Positions 1-8,709 of a stretch of 64,000 nt of DNA are shown piece after piece. Below the pieces are notes generated by a model. It saw only the letters and a list, made by a program, of their open reading frames with translations. It searched no databases and had not been told where the DNA came from. The stretch comes from Rubrivivax sp. GTDB taxonomy: Bacteria > Pseudomonadota > Gammaproteobacteria > Burkholderiales > Burkholderiaceae_C. Position 1 is the stretch's first letter, and every line of letters begins with the position of its first letter. Location of the stretch: the NCBI GenBank assembly GCA_016707445.1, contig JADJHR010000013.1, forward strand, positions 30,733 to 94,732. The letters run 5' to 3'. The translations under genes were made by a program, and so were the position numbers.

Positions 1-24
1 GGCCTGGCACCTGCGAACCCAAGC

Positions 25-30
25 TATAAT
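25..30 (+). promoter_or_regulatory. -10 box of the tRNA-Phe promoter
   Basis: A perfect TATAAT lies 9 bases upstream of the first base of the tRNA-Phe gene, the expected place for a sigma-70 -10 element that starts transcription a few bases before the mature tRNA 5' end. The -35 region falls at or beyond the left edge of the window and cannot be judged. Confidence 0.6.
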
Positions 31-39
31 TTTCGGCTC

Positions 40-115
40 GGCCTGGTAGCTCAGTTGGTAGAGCAGCGGATTGAAAATCCGCGTGTCGGTGGTTCGATTC
101 CGCCCCAGGCCACCA
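40..115 (+). tRNA. tRNA-Phe (GAA anticodon)
   Basis: A 76-base cloverleaf with an encoded CCA end. The acceptor stem GGCCTGG (40-46) pairs with CCAGGCC (105-111), followed by the discriminator A112 and CCA (113-115). The D arm carries AGCTCAGTTGGTAGAGC, the anticodon loop reads TTGAAAA (anticodon GAA) and the T loop reads GGTTCGATTCC. The last 14 bases of the gene plus one following base (102-116) are repeated exactly at 2258-2272, suggesting the gene is the target of a site-specific integrase. Confidence 0.97.
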
Positions 116-116
116 A
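102..116 (+). repeat. att-like direct repeat, copy 1 (inside tRNA-Phe 3' end)
   Basis: Sequence gccccaggccaccaa, covering the 3' acceptor strand, CCA and one further base of tRNA-Phe. It is identical over 15 bases to 2258-2272. The flanking bases differ (c101 versus a2257; g117 versus t2273), so the identity has sharp borders. Confidence 0.6.
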
Positions 117-340
117 GATGCTGTTCCAGGGAATCCCAAGAGGTCCCAGGAAGTGTCCGCGCCGCGCGATGCGCCGCGTCCCGCGCCATCCCTGAGCGTC
201 CCGCAGTGCCCCCGAAGTCCCAGGAGCAATGGGCGCAGTTAACCGTTGGTTTCAACTTTCTGCCGTGGCTCGCCTCGCCATGGCCTGGTCCGCCCGGGTC
301 CGGCATCAACGGGCCATCGCCTCCTTTCGACGCTTCTATC

Positions 341-369
341 TGTCCGAAAAACGTGCTATTTTTCGGACA
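341..369 (+). promoter_or_regulatory. palindromic operator overlapping the antitoxin start codon
   Basis: TGTCCGAAAAA (341-351), a 7-base spacer, then TTTTTCGGACA (359-369) form a perfect 11-base inverted repeat. Its last base is the A of the ATG of the AbiEi-like antitoxin. Known: AbiEi-type antitoxins carry a winged helix and repress their own operon through inverted repeats in the promoter. Inferred: this is the autoregulatory operator, and its position suggests the mRNA has almost no leader. A Rho-independent terminator is unlikely, because it would lie directly on the start codon. Confidence 0.7.
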
Positions 370-1037
370 TGAAAGCCGCCAGTCCGTCGCCTCACATCAG
401 CATCACGCGGGATGCCCGGCGACGACGCGCCGTCGATTCGAGCATCGACGCCGCCATCTCCCGCAAGGTGCGCCGTGCGAAGCCCGGTACCGTGTTCACA
501 CCGGCACTGTTTGCTGGTCTGGGTGGCCGAGCTGCCGTCGACAAGGCCTTGCAGCGATTGGTCGCGCGCGACGAGCTGCGCCGACTGTCGCGAGGGCTGT
601 ACGACAAGCCCCGGCGCGACCCGCTGCTCGGCACCTTGTGGCCGTCGGTCGATGCCGTGGTCGCGGCACTCACCGGCAAGGACAAGCTGCGACTTCAACC
701 GACAGGCGCCTATGCAGCCAACCTGCTCGGACTGTCCGACCAGGTGCCTGCACGCGTCGAGTTCCTGACCGACGGCACCAGCCGCACCGTCAAGGCGGGG
801 CCGATGCAGATCGTGCTGAAGCGGACCACGCCGCGCCAGATGGCCGCTGCGGGCCGCACCAGCGGCCTGGTGATCCAGGCCCTGCGCAGTCTCGGGCCAG
901 AGCACGTGACACCACAACGACTCGACAAGCTCACGCGCAACATTCCCGCAGCCGAACGCCGAAGCTTGCTGGACGACCTGAGCCTGGCGCCGGGGTGGAT
1001 GCAGCCCACCCTGCGCGCCTTGGCCGCGGACAAATAG
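369..1037 (+). CDS. AbiEi-like antitoxin (DUF6088-type, type IV toxin-antitoxin)
   Basis: A 222-residue protein starting at ATG 369. The open frame runs upstream to 246, but the start at 369 fits the usual length and coincides with the operator. Residues about 20-80 look like a winged helix-turn-helix (ALFAGLGGRAAVDKALQRL, then LRRLSRGLYDKPR), as in DUF6088/AbiEi antitoxins. The rest matches the usual C-terminal domain in general character. In type IV systems the antitoxin protects without tight binding to the toxin and represses the operon. The toxin gene follows after 5 bases. Family assignment is confident; the phage-defence role is inferred from AbiE relatives. Confidence 0.85.
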   Translation: MKAASPSPHISITRDARRRRAVDSSIDAAISRKVRRAKPGTVFTPALFAGLGGRAAVDKALQRLVARDELRRLSRGLYDKPRRDPLLGTLWPSVDAVVAALTGKDKLRLQPTGAYAANLLGLSDQVPARVEFLTDGTSRTVKAGPMQIVLKRTTPRQMAAAGRTSGLVIQALRSLGPEHVTPQRLDKLTRNIPAAERRSLLDDLSLAPGWMQPTLRALAADK

Positions 1038-1042
1038 TCGCG

Positions 1043-2182
1043 ATGGCCAAGCTCGCGTCGCAGTTCGTCGCGCTGCCGCCCGAGCGGAGGGCGCTCGCGT
1101 TCACGCAGACGGCCGCGCGCATGGCGGTGTCGAGCGTGATGGTCGAGAAGGACTTCTGGGTCAGCTGGTTGCTGGGGCTGCTCTTCGCCGACCCTGCCCT
1201 GGCGCCGCATCTGGTGTTCAAGGGCGGCACGTCGCTATCCAAGGTCTACGGCGTGATCGACCGCTTCTCCGAGGACATCGACCTGTCGATGTCGCCGGCC
1301 TTCGTAGGCGCAGACGAATCGGTGTTCACGGCCATGAAGAGCCGAACGCAGCGCGATGCAGCGCTGGCACAAATGCAGGCGCAGTGCGGTCAGCAGACGC
1401 GCAACGTCCTGATGCCGCGGCTCGAACAGGCCATCGTCGAACACCTCGGCCGCCGCTCCGGAGGCGCGTCGTGGCTGCGCTACGAGGACGATGCTGTCGC
1501 ACGCTCGCCGGTCGTGCATTTCGAGTACCCGACGGCCTCCGAGGCCGGCTTCGACTACCTGCGCCGCGAGGTGAAGCTCGAACTGGGTTCCCTCACCGAC
1601 CAGCGGCCTACCGAACAGCATGCAGTGCGCCCCTGGGTCGTCGATGACTTCCCCGCCGCATTCCCCGATTGGCAGTGCCAGGTGACCGCGCTCGAGCTGG
1701 CGCGCACGTTCTGGGAGAAGGCTACCATCCTGCACGCCGAGCACCACCGCCCCGCGGACCAGGCCACGCCGGATCGCTACGCGCGACACTACGCCGACAT
1801 GGAGCGATTGCTTCGCCACCCCGACGCCGCCGAGATGCTGGCGGACCATGCGTTGTGCGCGCGCGTCGTCGATTGGAAGAGCCGGGTGTTCGCGCGTCAG
1901 TGGGCGCGCTACGACCTGGCCCGGCCAGGCACGTTTCGCCTGCTGCCGGCCGAGGGGCGGCTCGCCGCCCTGGCACGTGACTACGCGCAGATGCGCGCCA
2001 TGTTCATCGCCGCGCCGCCGGCGTTTGATGTCGTGATGGCCCACCTTGCCTGGGCCGAAGATGCGCTGAACACGATGGGCGCAGCCAGGCGGCGCGGCGC
2101 CCACACCACCCTTGCCCGCTTCGTCGACAAACAGCGGCCAGCCAATGTCGTCCAGGCCAGGCGACCCTCCGAGGCGGAGTAA
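1043..2182 (+). CDS. AbiEii/AbiGii-family nucleotidyltransferase toxin
   Basis: A 379-residue protein starting at ATG 1043, 5 bases after the antitoxin stop. It has the DUF1814 nucleotidyltransferase signature: EKDFWV (about 35-40), KGGTSLSK (60-67) and SEDIDLS (76-82), where the Gly-Gly-Ser and Asp-x-Asp pair bind nucleotide and metal. Known members of this family transfer nucleotides to RNA targets (for example tRNA acceptor stems in related MenT/AbiEii toxins) and cause growth arrest or abortive infection. The same open frame extends upstream to 71 through the antitoxin and tRNA, but that part is a shadow. The length is slightly over the common 280-320, from a longer C-terminal part. The toxic target here is unknown. 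Confidence 0.88.
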   Translation: MAKLASQFVALPPERRALAFTQTAARMAVSSVMVEKDFWVSWLLGLLFADPALAPHLVFKGGTSLSKVYGVIDRFSEDIDLSMSPAFVGADESVFTAMKSRTQRDAALAQMQAQCGQQTRNVLMPRLEQAIVEHLGRRSGGASWLRYEDDAVARSPVVHFEYPTASEAGFDYLRREVKLELGSLTDQRPTEQHAVRPWVVDDFPAAFPDWQCQVTALELARTFWEKATILHAEHHRPADQATPDRYARHYADMERLLRHPDAAEMLADHALCARVVDWKSRVFARQWARYDLARPGTFRLLPAEGRLAALARDYAQMRAMFIAAPPAFDVVMAHLAWAEDALNTMGAARRRGAHTTLARFVDKQRPANVVQARRPSEAE

Positions 2183-2535
2183 CTCCGGCAGTAACTCTGC
2201 CAGCCTAGCTCGCCGAACCTGAGTGTTCTGGCATGCTTCAAGCCATCCTTCGAGTGAGCCCCAGGCCACCAATCCGCGATCGACACTCTGCAAGCTTCCT
2301 TGCACGGTGTGCCTCACGATGACTGAGCACGTGGTCGTCCGATCCGTCTTCAGCGACCGCACCTTCGCTGCGCAGGTCTTCATATCGATTGCGGCCACAT
2401 GCGCTTGCAGCGTCTGCATTAACGAGCAGCTTTCGACGGCGAATCAGGTGCCGGGACCGAATATTCGTTATGTCAGGGCCAGCGGATTCGCGGCGGACAC
2501 TGCTGGGTCTGGCCGTGGTGGGCCACTCGCGCACA
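2183..2535. other. gene-poor interval containing the distal att-like repeat
   Basis: No coding region I can support. The open frames on both strands here show no family features. The interval holds the second copy of the tRNA-Phe 3' end (2258-2272) and then the presumed original downstream flank of the tRNA. An alternative ATG for the acetyltransferase occurs at 2470. Confidence 0.5.
2258..2272 (+). repeat. att-like direct repeat, copy 2
   Basis: gccccaggccaccaa, identical to the tRNA-Phe 3' end at 102-116, lying 76 bases after the toxin stop codon. It marks the far border of the proposed mini-island. Confidence 0.6.
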
Positions 2536-3027
2536 ATGTCGGTCATGCTGCTCGACCCGCCCACCCTGCAGATCCGCGGCGCACGGCTGTCTGACGCGGC
2601 GCGCATCACGCGGTGTTACCTGGCGTCGCGTCAAACGATGCTGCCGTACGCGCCGCTGCCGCACACCGACGACCAGGTTCTGGCCTGGGTCAGCGACCTG
2701 CTGCTGCCCGCGGGTGGGCTGACGGTGGCGCTGGAGTCGGGCGCTGTGGTGGGCTTCATCGCCACCGCGGAGCGCGCGGGCAGCCAGTGGGTCGATCAGC
2801 TGTACGTGCATCCGACGCGCCTGCGCCGCGGTGTCGGCTCGACCCTGCTGCACCTGGCGCTGGCCCGTTGGCAGGGCCCGGTTCGGCTGTATTGCTTCGA
2901 GCCCAACAAGGTCGCGCGCCGGTTCTACGAGCATTACGGTTTCGTCGCCATCGGTTTTGGCGACGGCAGCAACAACGAGAGTCGTTGCCCCGACGTGTTG
3001 TACGAGCGTTCGCCCGATCGCGGCTGA
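2536..3027 (+). CDS. GNAT-family N-acetyltransferase
   Basis: About 163 residues from ATG 2536; ATG 2545 and ATG 2470 are alternatives. It opens with LQIRGARLSDAARIT, typical of the first strand and helix of GNAT enzymes. The segment WVDQLYVHPTRLRRGVGS (about 85-102) gives the motif A strand and the acetyl-CoA pyrophosphate loop (RRGVGS). It is followed by the LYCFEPNKVARRFYEHYGF helix and strand that close the fold. GNAT enzymes move an acetyl group from acetyl-CoA to an amine; the substrate cannot be told from sequence. It stands alone between the tRNA-Phe region and nrdJ. Confidence 0.85.
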   Translation: MSVMLLDPPTLQIRGARLSDAARITRCYLASRQTMLPYAPLPHTDDQVLAWVSDLLLPAGGLTVALESGAVVGFIATAERAGSQWVDQLYVHPTRLRRGVGSTLLHLALARWQGPVRLYCFEPNKVARRFYEHYGFVAIGFGDGSNNESRCPDVLYERSPDRG

Positions 3028-3136
3028 GCGACGGCGCGCAGACTGTGCAACCGGGCCCGATCGTGCTGACCCACATCAAGCGCAAGGTTTTTGGCTCGCC
3101 TTAAGGTGCGCCTTCAGGTCCGGAGACATCCCCAAC

Positions 3137-6074
3137 ATGCCAGCTTCACACGTTCGCCCCCAGCCCGGCCATGCCGTGCCGTCCAGCCTTGCGCCCCAGG
3201 CCATCAGCGCCGAGGTGTTGCAGGAAAAGTACGCCAAAGGCGACGAAACCACGGCGCTGCAGGTGCACCAGCGCGTGGCAGCGGCACTGGCCCAGGCCGA
3301 GGCTCCGGCGCGCCGCGCCGACTGGCAGGCGCGCTTCCTGCATGCGCTGGAACAGGGCTTCATTCCGGCCGGACGCATCCAGTCGGCCGCCGGCACCGAC
3401 CTGGCCGCCACGCTGATCAACTGCTTCGTGCAGCCGGTGGGCGATTCGATCGCCCAGGTCGATGATGGCCACCCCGGCATCTACACCGCGCTGACCGAGG
3501 CCGCCGAGACCATGCGCCGCGGTGGCGGCGTGGGCTACGACTTCAGCCGCATCCGCCCGCGCGGGGCCTGGGTGGGCAGCACGCAAAGCAGCGCCTCCGG
3601 CCCGGTGAGCTACATGCGCGTGTTCGACCGCTCGTGCGAGACGGTGGAGTCAGCCGGCTCGCGCCGTGGCGCGCAGATGGGCGTGCTGCGCTGCGACCAC
3701 CCCGACATCGAAGAATTCATCCACGCCAAGGACAGCGGCGACCTGAAGAACTTCAACATCAGCGTGGGCGTCACCGACGCCTTCATGCAGGCCGTCAAGG
3801 CCGACGCCGAGATCGAGCTCGTGCACCGCGCCGAACCAGGCGCCAAGCTCAGGGCTGCCGGGGCCACCGCGCGCCCACCACGCCGGGGCAGGACCTGGCG
3901 CGGCGGCCTGGGTCTACCGCAAGCTGCCGGCGCGCACCTTGTGGGACCAGATCATGCGGGCGACCTACGACCACGCCGAACCCGGCGTGCTCTTCCTGGA
4001 CACGATCAACCGCGACAACAACCTCGCCTACTGCGAGACGATCGCCAGCACCAACCCCTGCGCCGAGCAGCCGCTGCCGCCCTATGGTTGCTGCTGCCTG
4101 GGCTCGATCGACCTCACGCGCTTCGTGCGCCGGCCGTTCGAGGACGATGCCGGCTTCGATGAAGCCGCTTTCGTGCAGGTGGTGCAGGTGGCGGTGCGCA
4201 TGCTCGACAACGTGCTCGACATCAGCGTCTGGCCGCTGGCGCAGCAACACGACGAAGCCCGGCGCAAGCGCCGCATCGGCCTGGGCTTCACCGGCCTGGG
4301 CGACGCGCTGGTGATGCTGGGCCTGCGCTACGACACCGAACCGGCGCGCACCATGGGGCGCCACATCGCCACCGTGATGCGTGATGCGGCCTACGAGGCG
4401 TCGGTCGAGCTGGCGCGCGAGCGCGGTGCCTTCGCGCTCTTCAACGCCGACCTCTATCTCAGCGGCAGCAGCTTTGCGTCACGCCTGCCGGGGCCGCTGC
4501 GCGAGCGCATCCGCCAGCACGGGCTGCGCAACTCGCACCTGTTGTCGATCGCACCCACCGGCACCATCAGCCTGGCCTTTGCCGACAACGCCAGCAACGG
4601 CATCGAGCCGGCGTTCAGCTGGACCTACACGCGCAAGAAGCGCATGCCCGACGGCAACCTGCGCGAATACGCCGTCGAGGACCACGCCTGGCGGCTGTAC
4701 CGCCACCTGCGCGGCACCGACGCACCGCTGACCGAGGCCTTCGTCACCGCGCTGGAGATGAGCGCACAGGACCATGCGGCGATGGTGGCCGCGGTGGCAC
4801 CCTTCATCGACACCGCGATCAGCAAGACCGTCAATGTGCCGGTCGACTACCCGTACGAAGACTTCCAGGGCCTGTACCTGCAAGCCTGGGAATCGGGCTT
4901 GAAGGGCCTGGCCACCTACCGTCCCAACGCGGTGGTGGGCTCGGTGCTCAGCACCACGCCGACCGCCACGGCGGCCGCCACCGCGATGCCGCTGTCGTCG
5001 GCCAACCGGCGCCTGGCGCTGGACCGTCTGCCGGCGCCGGTGCTGGCCAGCCTGCGCTGGCCCGGCCGGCCCGAGCTGCCGGGCGGCAACCCGTCGTGGA
5101 CCTACATGGTGCAGCACCCGTTCGGCGATTTCGGGCTCTTCGTCGGTGAGTTGTCCGACCCTCAGGGCAGCCGGTCGCGCCCGTTCGAAGTCTGGGTCAA
5201 CGGCGCCGAGCAGCCGCGCGGCCTGGGGGCGCTGGCCAAGACCTTGTCGATGGACCTGCGCACCAACGACGCGGCCTGGCTGCAGCTCAAGCTCGACGCG
5301 CTGGCCACCGTGGCCGAAGAGCGCTCGTTCGAGATGCCGTTCCCGCCGCACGGCGAGAAGCGGCTGTTCCCCGGCGTGGTGGCGGCCACCGCCGCCGTGA
5401 TCCGCTGGCGCTGCGAGCAGCTGGGCGCGCTGCCGCGTGACGACGACCCGCGGCCCACACCGGTGATGGACGCGTTGTTCGCACGCCGCGAGCCGTTGAC
5501 CGGCCCGTCGGGCACGCTGGCCTGGGCGGTGGACATCGAGAACCCGGCCGCCGGCGAGCGTTTCACGCTCACACTGAAGGAAATCACGCTGCCCGGCCCC
5601 GATGGCGCGCCGGTGACGCGGCCCTGCGCGATCGGCTTTTCGGGCAACTACCCGCGTGCGCTGGACGGCCTGGCGCGTCTGCTGTCGCTGGACATGCGGG
5701 TCATCGACCCGGCCTGGATCGGCATGAAGCTGCGCAAGCTGCTCAACTACGCCGAGCCGCTGGGCCACTTCATGGCCTTCGTGCCCGGCCTGCCGCATGG
5801 CCAGCAGCGGCAGCAGCTGTGGCCGTCCACCGTGGCCTACATGGCGCGGCTGATCATCCACCGCTACGCGATGCTGGGCGTGCTCGACGAGGAGGGTTTT
5901 CCGCTGCGCGAGATGGGCGTGCTCGAGTCGCCGCGCGGCAACGCCGCGGGTGTCGGCCGCGAGCCGGCACAGCAACCAGGCAAGCCCTGCCCCGAATGCG
6001 GCAACGCCACCGTGATCCACAAGGACGGCTGCGATTTCTGCACCGCCTGCGGGTACGTGGGGACGTGCGGCTAG
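3137..6074 (+). pseudogene. nrdJ: adenosylcobalamin-dependent (class II) ribonucleotide reductase, apparent frameshift
   Basis: Together the two frames encode about 979 residues of the B12-dependent ribonucleotide reductase, which reduces ribonucleotides to deoxyribonucleotides without needing oxygen. The first frame (from ATG 3137, GGAG at 3122-3125) gives the N-terminal part with LINCFVQPVGDSI and GGGVGYDFSRIRPRG. It loses homology after about 3865 and runs on to a stop at 4162. Homology resumes one base out of register from about 3906 (AWVYRKLPARTLWDQIM) with NPCAEQPLPPYGCCCLGSIDL, and ends in a Cys-rich tail CPECGNATVIHKDG...CTACGYVGTCG that renews the active-site disulfide. One extra base (or two missing) between about 3860 and 3905 explains this. 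The break falls inside the catalytic barrel, so if real the enzyme is dead; a sequencing error is possible. Confidence 0.85.
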
Positions 6075-6156
6075 GGGTCGCACTTGAAGTGGGTGAGAAC
6101 CTGGCCCAAGATGTCTGGCACGCCACCGGCGTGCTCATCACCTGCAAAGGCAAGCC

Positions 6157-6561
6157 ATGGACCTCGCCCGACCGACCCGCCATCCCGGCCTGATCGCTGC
6201 CGCCTCGGCCACGCTGCTGCTGGTCGCCTGCGCCAGTGACAACCGCACTGTCGGCCAGAAGATCGACTCGGCCATCGCGACCTCCGAGCGCACGGCGGAC
6301 AGTGTGGCCGACAGGGTGAACAAGGCCGTCGGAACGGCCACCGCCAGCGCGGCCGACGCCGCGATCACGACCGGCATCAATGCCGAGCTGGCCAAGGACC
6401 CGAGACTGAGCCTGTTTCGCATCGACGTCGACACCAGCCGTGGCCGGGTGACCTTGTCCGGCACGGCACCCGACGCCGAGTCGCGATTGCGCGCCACCCG
6501 GCTCGCCGAAGGCGTGAAAGGCGTGACCCACGTCGAGAATCGGCTGAAGACCGGCGGCTGA
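6157..6561 (+). CDS. BON-domain lipoprotein
   Basis: A 134-residue exported protein. A signal peptide ends in the lipobox LVAC with the lipidated Cys at about 25. Then comes NRTVGQKIDSAIATSER, a short helical segment, and a BON domain from about 62 to 134 (AAITTGINAELAKDP ... GRVTLSGTAPD ... VKGVTHVENRL). BON domains (OsmY-like) are thought to bind phospholipid and occur in periplasmic stress proteins. It closely resembles the lipoprotein at 12285-12758, including the TVGQKID motif, so the two are paralogues in one neighbourhood. Confidence 0.85.
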   Translation: MDLARPTRHPGLIAAASATLLLVACASDNRTVGQKIDSAIATSERTADSVADRVNKAVGTATASAADAAITTGINAELAKDPRLSLFRIDVDTSRGRVTLSGTAPDAESRLRATRLAEGVKGVTHVENRLKTGG

Positions 6562-6724
6562 TCTGGCCCGGGGCCGAGGTCGCGACGTTCGCGCGGTGGG
6601 TCGTCGTCTGGCGGCCGAAGCCGTCCTGGGTCTGACCCGGTTTGTGTGCGCTGTGGGAAATCGCTGACAAGTGCTTCGGCCCTGGGCCGACAGCACGATC
6701 AACCCGGGTGGTGAAAAATCCGTC

Positions 6725-8680
6725 ATGGAAAACCTCGACACTCCCGGCCCAACGCGCCGTTCGGTCACCGTTCGCCTGCCGGGCGTGGTGTTGGCGGCCG
6801 CCAAACTGTTGCTGGCGGCGCTGATCATCGCCGGCCTGTATCTGGGCAAGGACATCCTGGTGCCGCTGGCCCTGGCCGGGTTGCTCGCCTTCTTGCTCGA
6901 CCCCTTGGTGATGCGGCTGCGGCGCTGGCAGGTGCCACGCGCGCTGGCGGTGGCGCTGGTGATGCTGGCCACGCTGGCCACCGTGGCCGGCGCGTCGGTG
7001 CTGGTTGCCCTGCAGGCGCAGCAGCTGGGCCAGGACCTGCCGCGCTACCAGAGCACGATCGAGAACAAGCTGCGCAGCCTGCGCCGCACCATCATGGCCG
7101 AGCGCTCGAGCAACTCGGCCACGCGGCTGATCGACGTCGTCGGCCATGAGGTCGAAGCCACGCGCAAGGCGCTGGAACAGGCGGCCAGCGGCGGCGAGCG
7201 CCCTCCGATGCGGGTCAAGGTGGCTGCGGCCGAGACACCGCCGCTGCAGGCGCTGGGCGACTGGCTCAGTCCGGCGATCCAGCCGCTGCTCACCGGCGGC
7301 ATCGCGCTGGTGCTGCTGATCTTCATCCTGCTCGATCGCCACGAACTGCGCGACCGCCTGTTGCGCCTGGCCGGGGTCGACCTGCACCCCATGACCGATG
7401 CGCTGGACGAGGCGGCAAATCGTGTCAGCCGTTACTTGGGCATGCAGCTGCTGGTCAACGTGGGCTATGGGCTGCCGCTGGCCCTGGGGTTGTGGTTGAT
7501 CGGGGTGCCCGGTGCGCTGCTGTGGGGCGTGCTGGCCGGCGTGATGCGATTTGTGCCCTACGTCGGGCCGCTGGTGGCGGCGGTGTTCCCGCTGGCGATG
7601 GCGTTTGCGGTCGACCCGGGCTGGCACATGCTGATCTGGACCGTGGTGCTGCTGCTGGCGCTGGAGCTGATCATCAACAACCTGATCGAGCCCTGGCTGT
7701 ACGGCGCCAGCACCGGTCTGGCGGCGGTGGCGGTGCTGGTGTCGGCCGCCTTCTGGACCGTGCTGTGGGGGCCGGTGGGCCTGCTGCTGGCCACGCCCAT
7801 GACGGTGTGCCTGGTGGTGCTGGGCCGCCACCTGCCGGCGCTGCGCTTCCTGGATCTGCTGCTCGGCAAGGATCCGGTGTTCGACGCGCCGACCCGCCTG
7901 TACCAGCGGCTTCTGGCCGGCCACGTCGAGGCGGCCACCGAACTGGCCGAATGCCAGATCGCCAGCGAAGGCCTGGCAGCGTTCTACAGCGGCTGCGCCT
8001 TGCCGGCGCTGGGCATGTCCGCCGCCGACCGCAACCGCGTGGCCAGCGACGAACACCGCCAACGCATCAGCAGCGGCATGGCCGCGCTGCTGCACGAACT
8101 GCGCAGCGTGCACACGCCCGAGACGCCAGCCGCACCCGACGGGCCGCGCGTGTGCTGTGCCGGGCTGCGCTGGGAAGCCGATGCACTGGCCGCCGACATG
8201 CTGACGCACACGCTGGCCCAGCTGGGGCTGGATGCCCGCAGCCTGCCGGCCACCGCGATCAGCGCCGAGAACCTGGGCGGCCTGGACCTCGCGGGGGTGA
8301 AGATCCTGTGCCTGTCGTCCTTCAACCCTGAGCCCGAGGCCGCGCTGCGGCTGGTGGGCCGGCGTCTGCAACGGCGCTGGCCAGGGCTGCAGCTGGTACT
8401 GGCACTGTGGCATGCACCCAGCCGCCTGCGTGAGCCGGGCGCAGCGCAGGCCCTGGGCGCCCGTGCGCTGGTCTGTACGCTGGTCGACGCGACCCAAGAC
8501 ATCCAGGCCCTTCTGGCCGAACCGGAGACCGAGATGCGTCAACGTCCTACAACCGGCGCCGACCTTGTCCGATGGGATGCACCAGCCCCTCTGCCTACAG
8601 TGAAGCCATCGGATGAACAAGCACCGCTTGGCACCGAAGATGGATCTTCAACCCAAGGCCTGGCTCGGCAATCGCCGTGA
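6725..8680 (+). CDS. AI-2E family transporter (PerM/YdiK type) with long C-terminal domain
   Basis: 651 residues from ATG 6725 (a GTG upstream at 6671 is less likely). The first ~380 residues hold the membrane part: two N-terminal segments (VLAAAKLLLAALIIAGLYLG, then VPLALAGLLAFLLDPL), a third near 75-95, a periplasmic or cytoplasmic insert, then LLTGGIALVLLIFILLD and the family signature MRFVPYVGPLVAAVFPLAMA followed by NNLIEPWLYG. The C-terminal ~270 residues are soluble, Ala/Leu-rich, and not assigned here. The family is named for AI-2 export, but many members do other jobs, including Na+/H+ antiport, so the substrate is open. Confidence 0.85.
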   Translation: MENLDTPGPTRRSVTVRLPGVVLAAAKLLLAALIIAGLYLGKDILVPLALAGLLAFLLDPLVMRLRRWQVPRALAVALVMLATLATVAGASVLVALQAQQLGQDLPRYQSTIENKLRSLRRTIMAERSSNSATRLIDVVGHEVEATRKALEQAASGGERPPMRVKVAAAETPPLQALGDWLSPAIQPLLTGGIALVLLIFILLDRHELRDRLLRLAGVDLHPMTDALDEAANRVSRYLGMQLLVNVGYGLPLALGLWLIGVPGALLWGVLAGVMRFVPYVGPLVAAVFPLAMAFAVDPGWHMLIWTVVLLLALELIINNLIEPWLYGASTGLAAVAVLVSAAFWTVLWGPVGLLLATPMTVCLVVLGRHLPALRFLDLLLGKDPVFDAPTRLYQRLLAGHVEAATELAECQIASEGLAAFYSGCALPALGMSAADRNRVASDEHRQRISSGMAALLHELRSVHTPETPAAPDGPRVCCAGLRWEADALAADMLTHTLAQLGLDARSLPATAISAENLGGLDLAGVKILCLSSFNPEPEAALRLVGRRLQRRWPGLQLVLALWHAPSRLREPGAAQALGARALVCTLVDATQDIQALLAEPETEMRQRPTTGADLVRWDAPAPLPTVKPSDEQAPLGTEDGSSTQGLARQSP

Positions 8681-8709
8681 CCTCAGCCCGATTTCAAGGA
8701 GTTCACACC

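Larger units (their letters stand above)
102..2272. mobile_element. candidate tRNA-Phe-integrated mini-island carrying only an AbiE toxin-antitoxin pair
   Basis: Seen directly: a 15-base exact direct repeat of the tRNA-Phe 3' end lies at 102-116 and 2258-2272, and the only genes between them are an AbiEi-like antitoxin and an AbiEii toxin. Known: tRNA 3' ends are standard attachment sites for tyrosine integrases, and integration leaves such a repeat as attL/attR. Inferred: the segment is an integrated element or what is left of one. No integrase gene is found inside, so it is either a deletion remnant stabilised by its addiction module or an element mobilised by an integrase encoded elsewhere. 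Short repeats of the type gtcccagga at 143-151 and 217-225, close to the tRNA end, could be integrase arm sites, but this is weak. Confidence 0.55.

Noticed and set aside
71..1042. Open frame running from the tRNA through the antitoxin into the toxin frame
   Set aside because: The upstream part is in a different frame from the real antitoxin, overlaps the tRNA, and has Arg/Ala-rich shadow composition. The toxin start at 1043 is well placed.
3028..3136. Cobalamin riboswitch upstream of nrdJ
   Set aside because: The gap is only about 109 bases and no B12-box-like core was seen.
3192..3203. Another partial copy (cgccccaggcca) of the tRNA-Phe 3' end, inside nrdJ
   Set aside because: It matches only 12 bases, lies in coding sequence in frame with normal codons, and lacks the CCACCAA part. 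Most likely chance in GC-rich DNA.
8677..8709. Earlier start for the short BON lipoprotein at 8677
   Set aside because: The ATG at 8710 has a clear AAGGAG and gives a normal signal peptide; the earlier start overlaps the permease gene.
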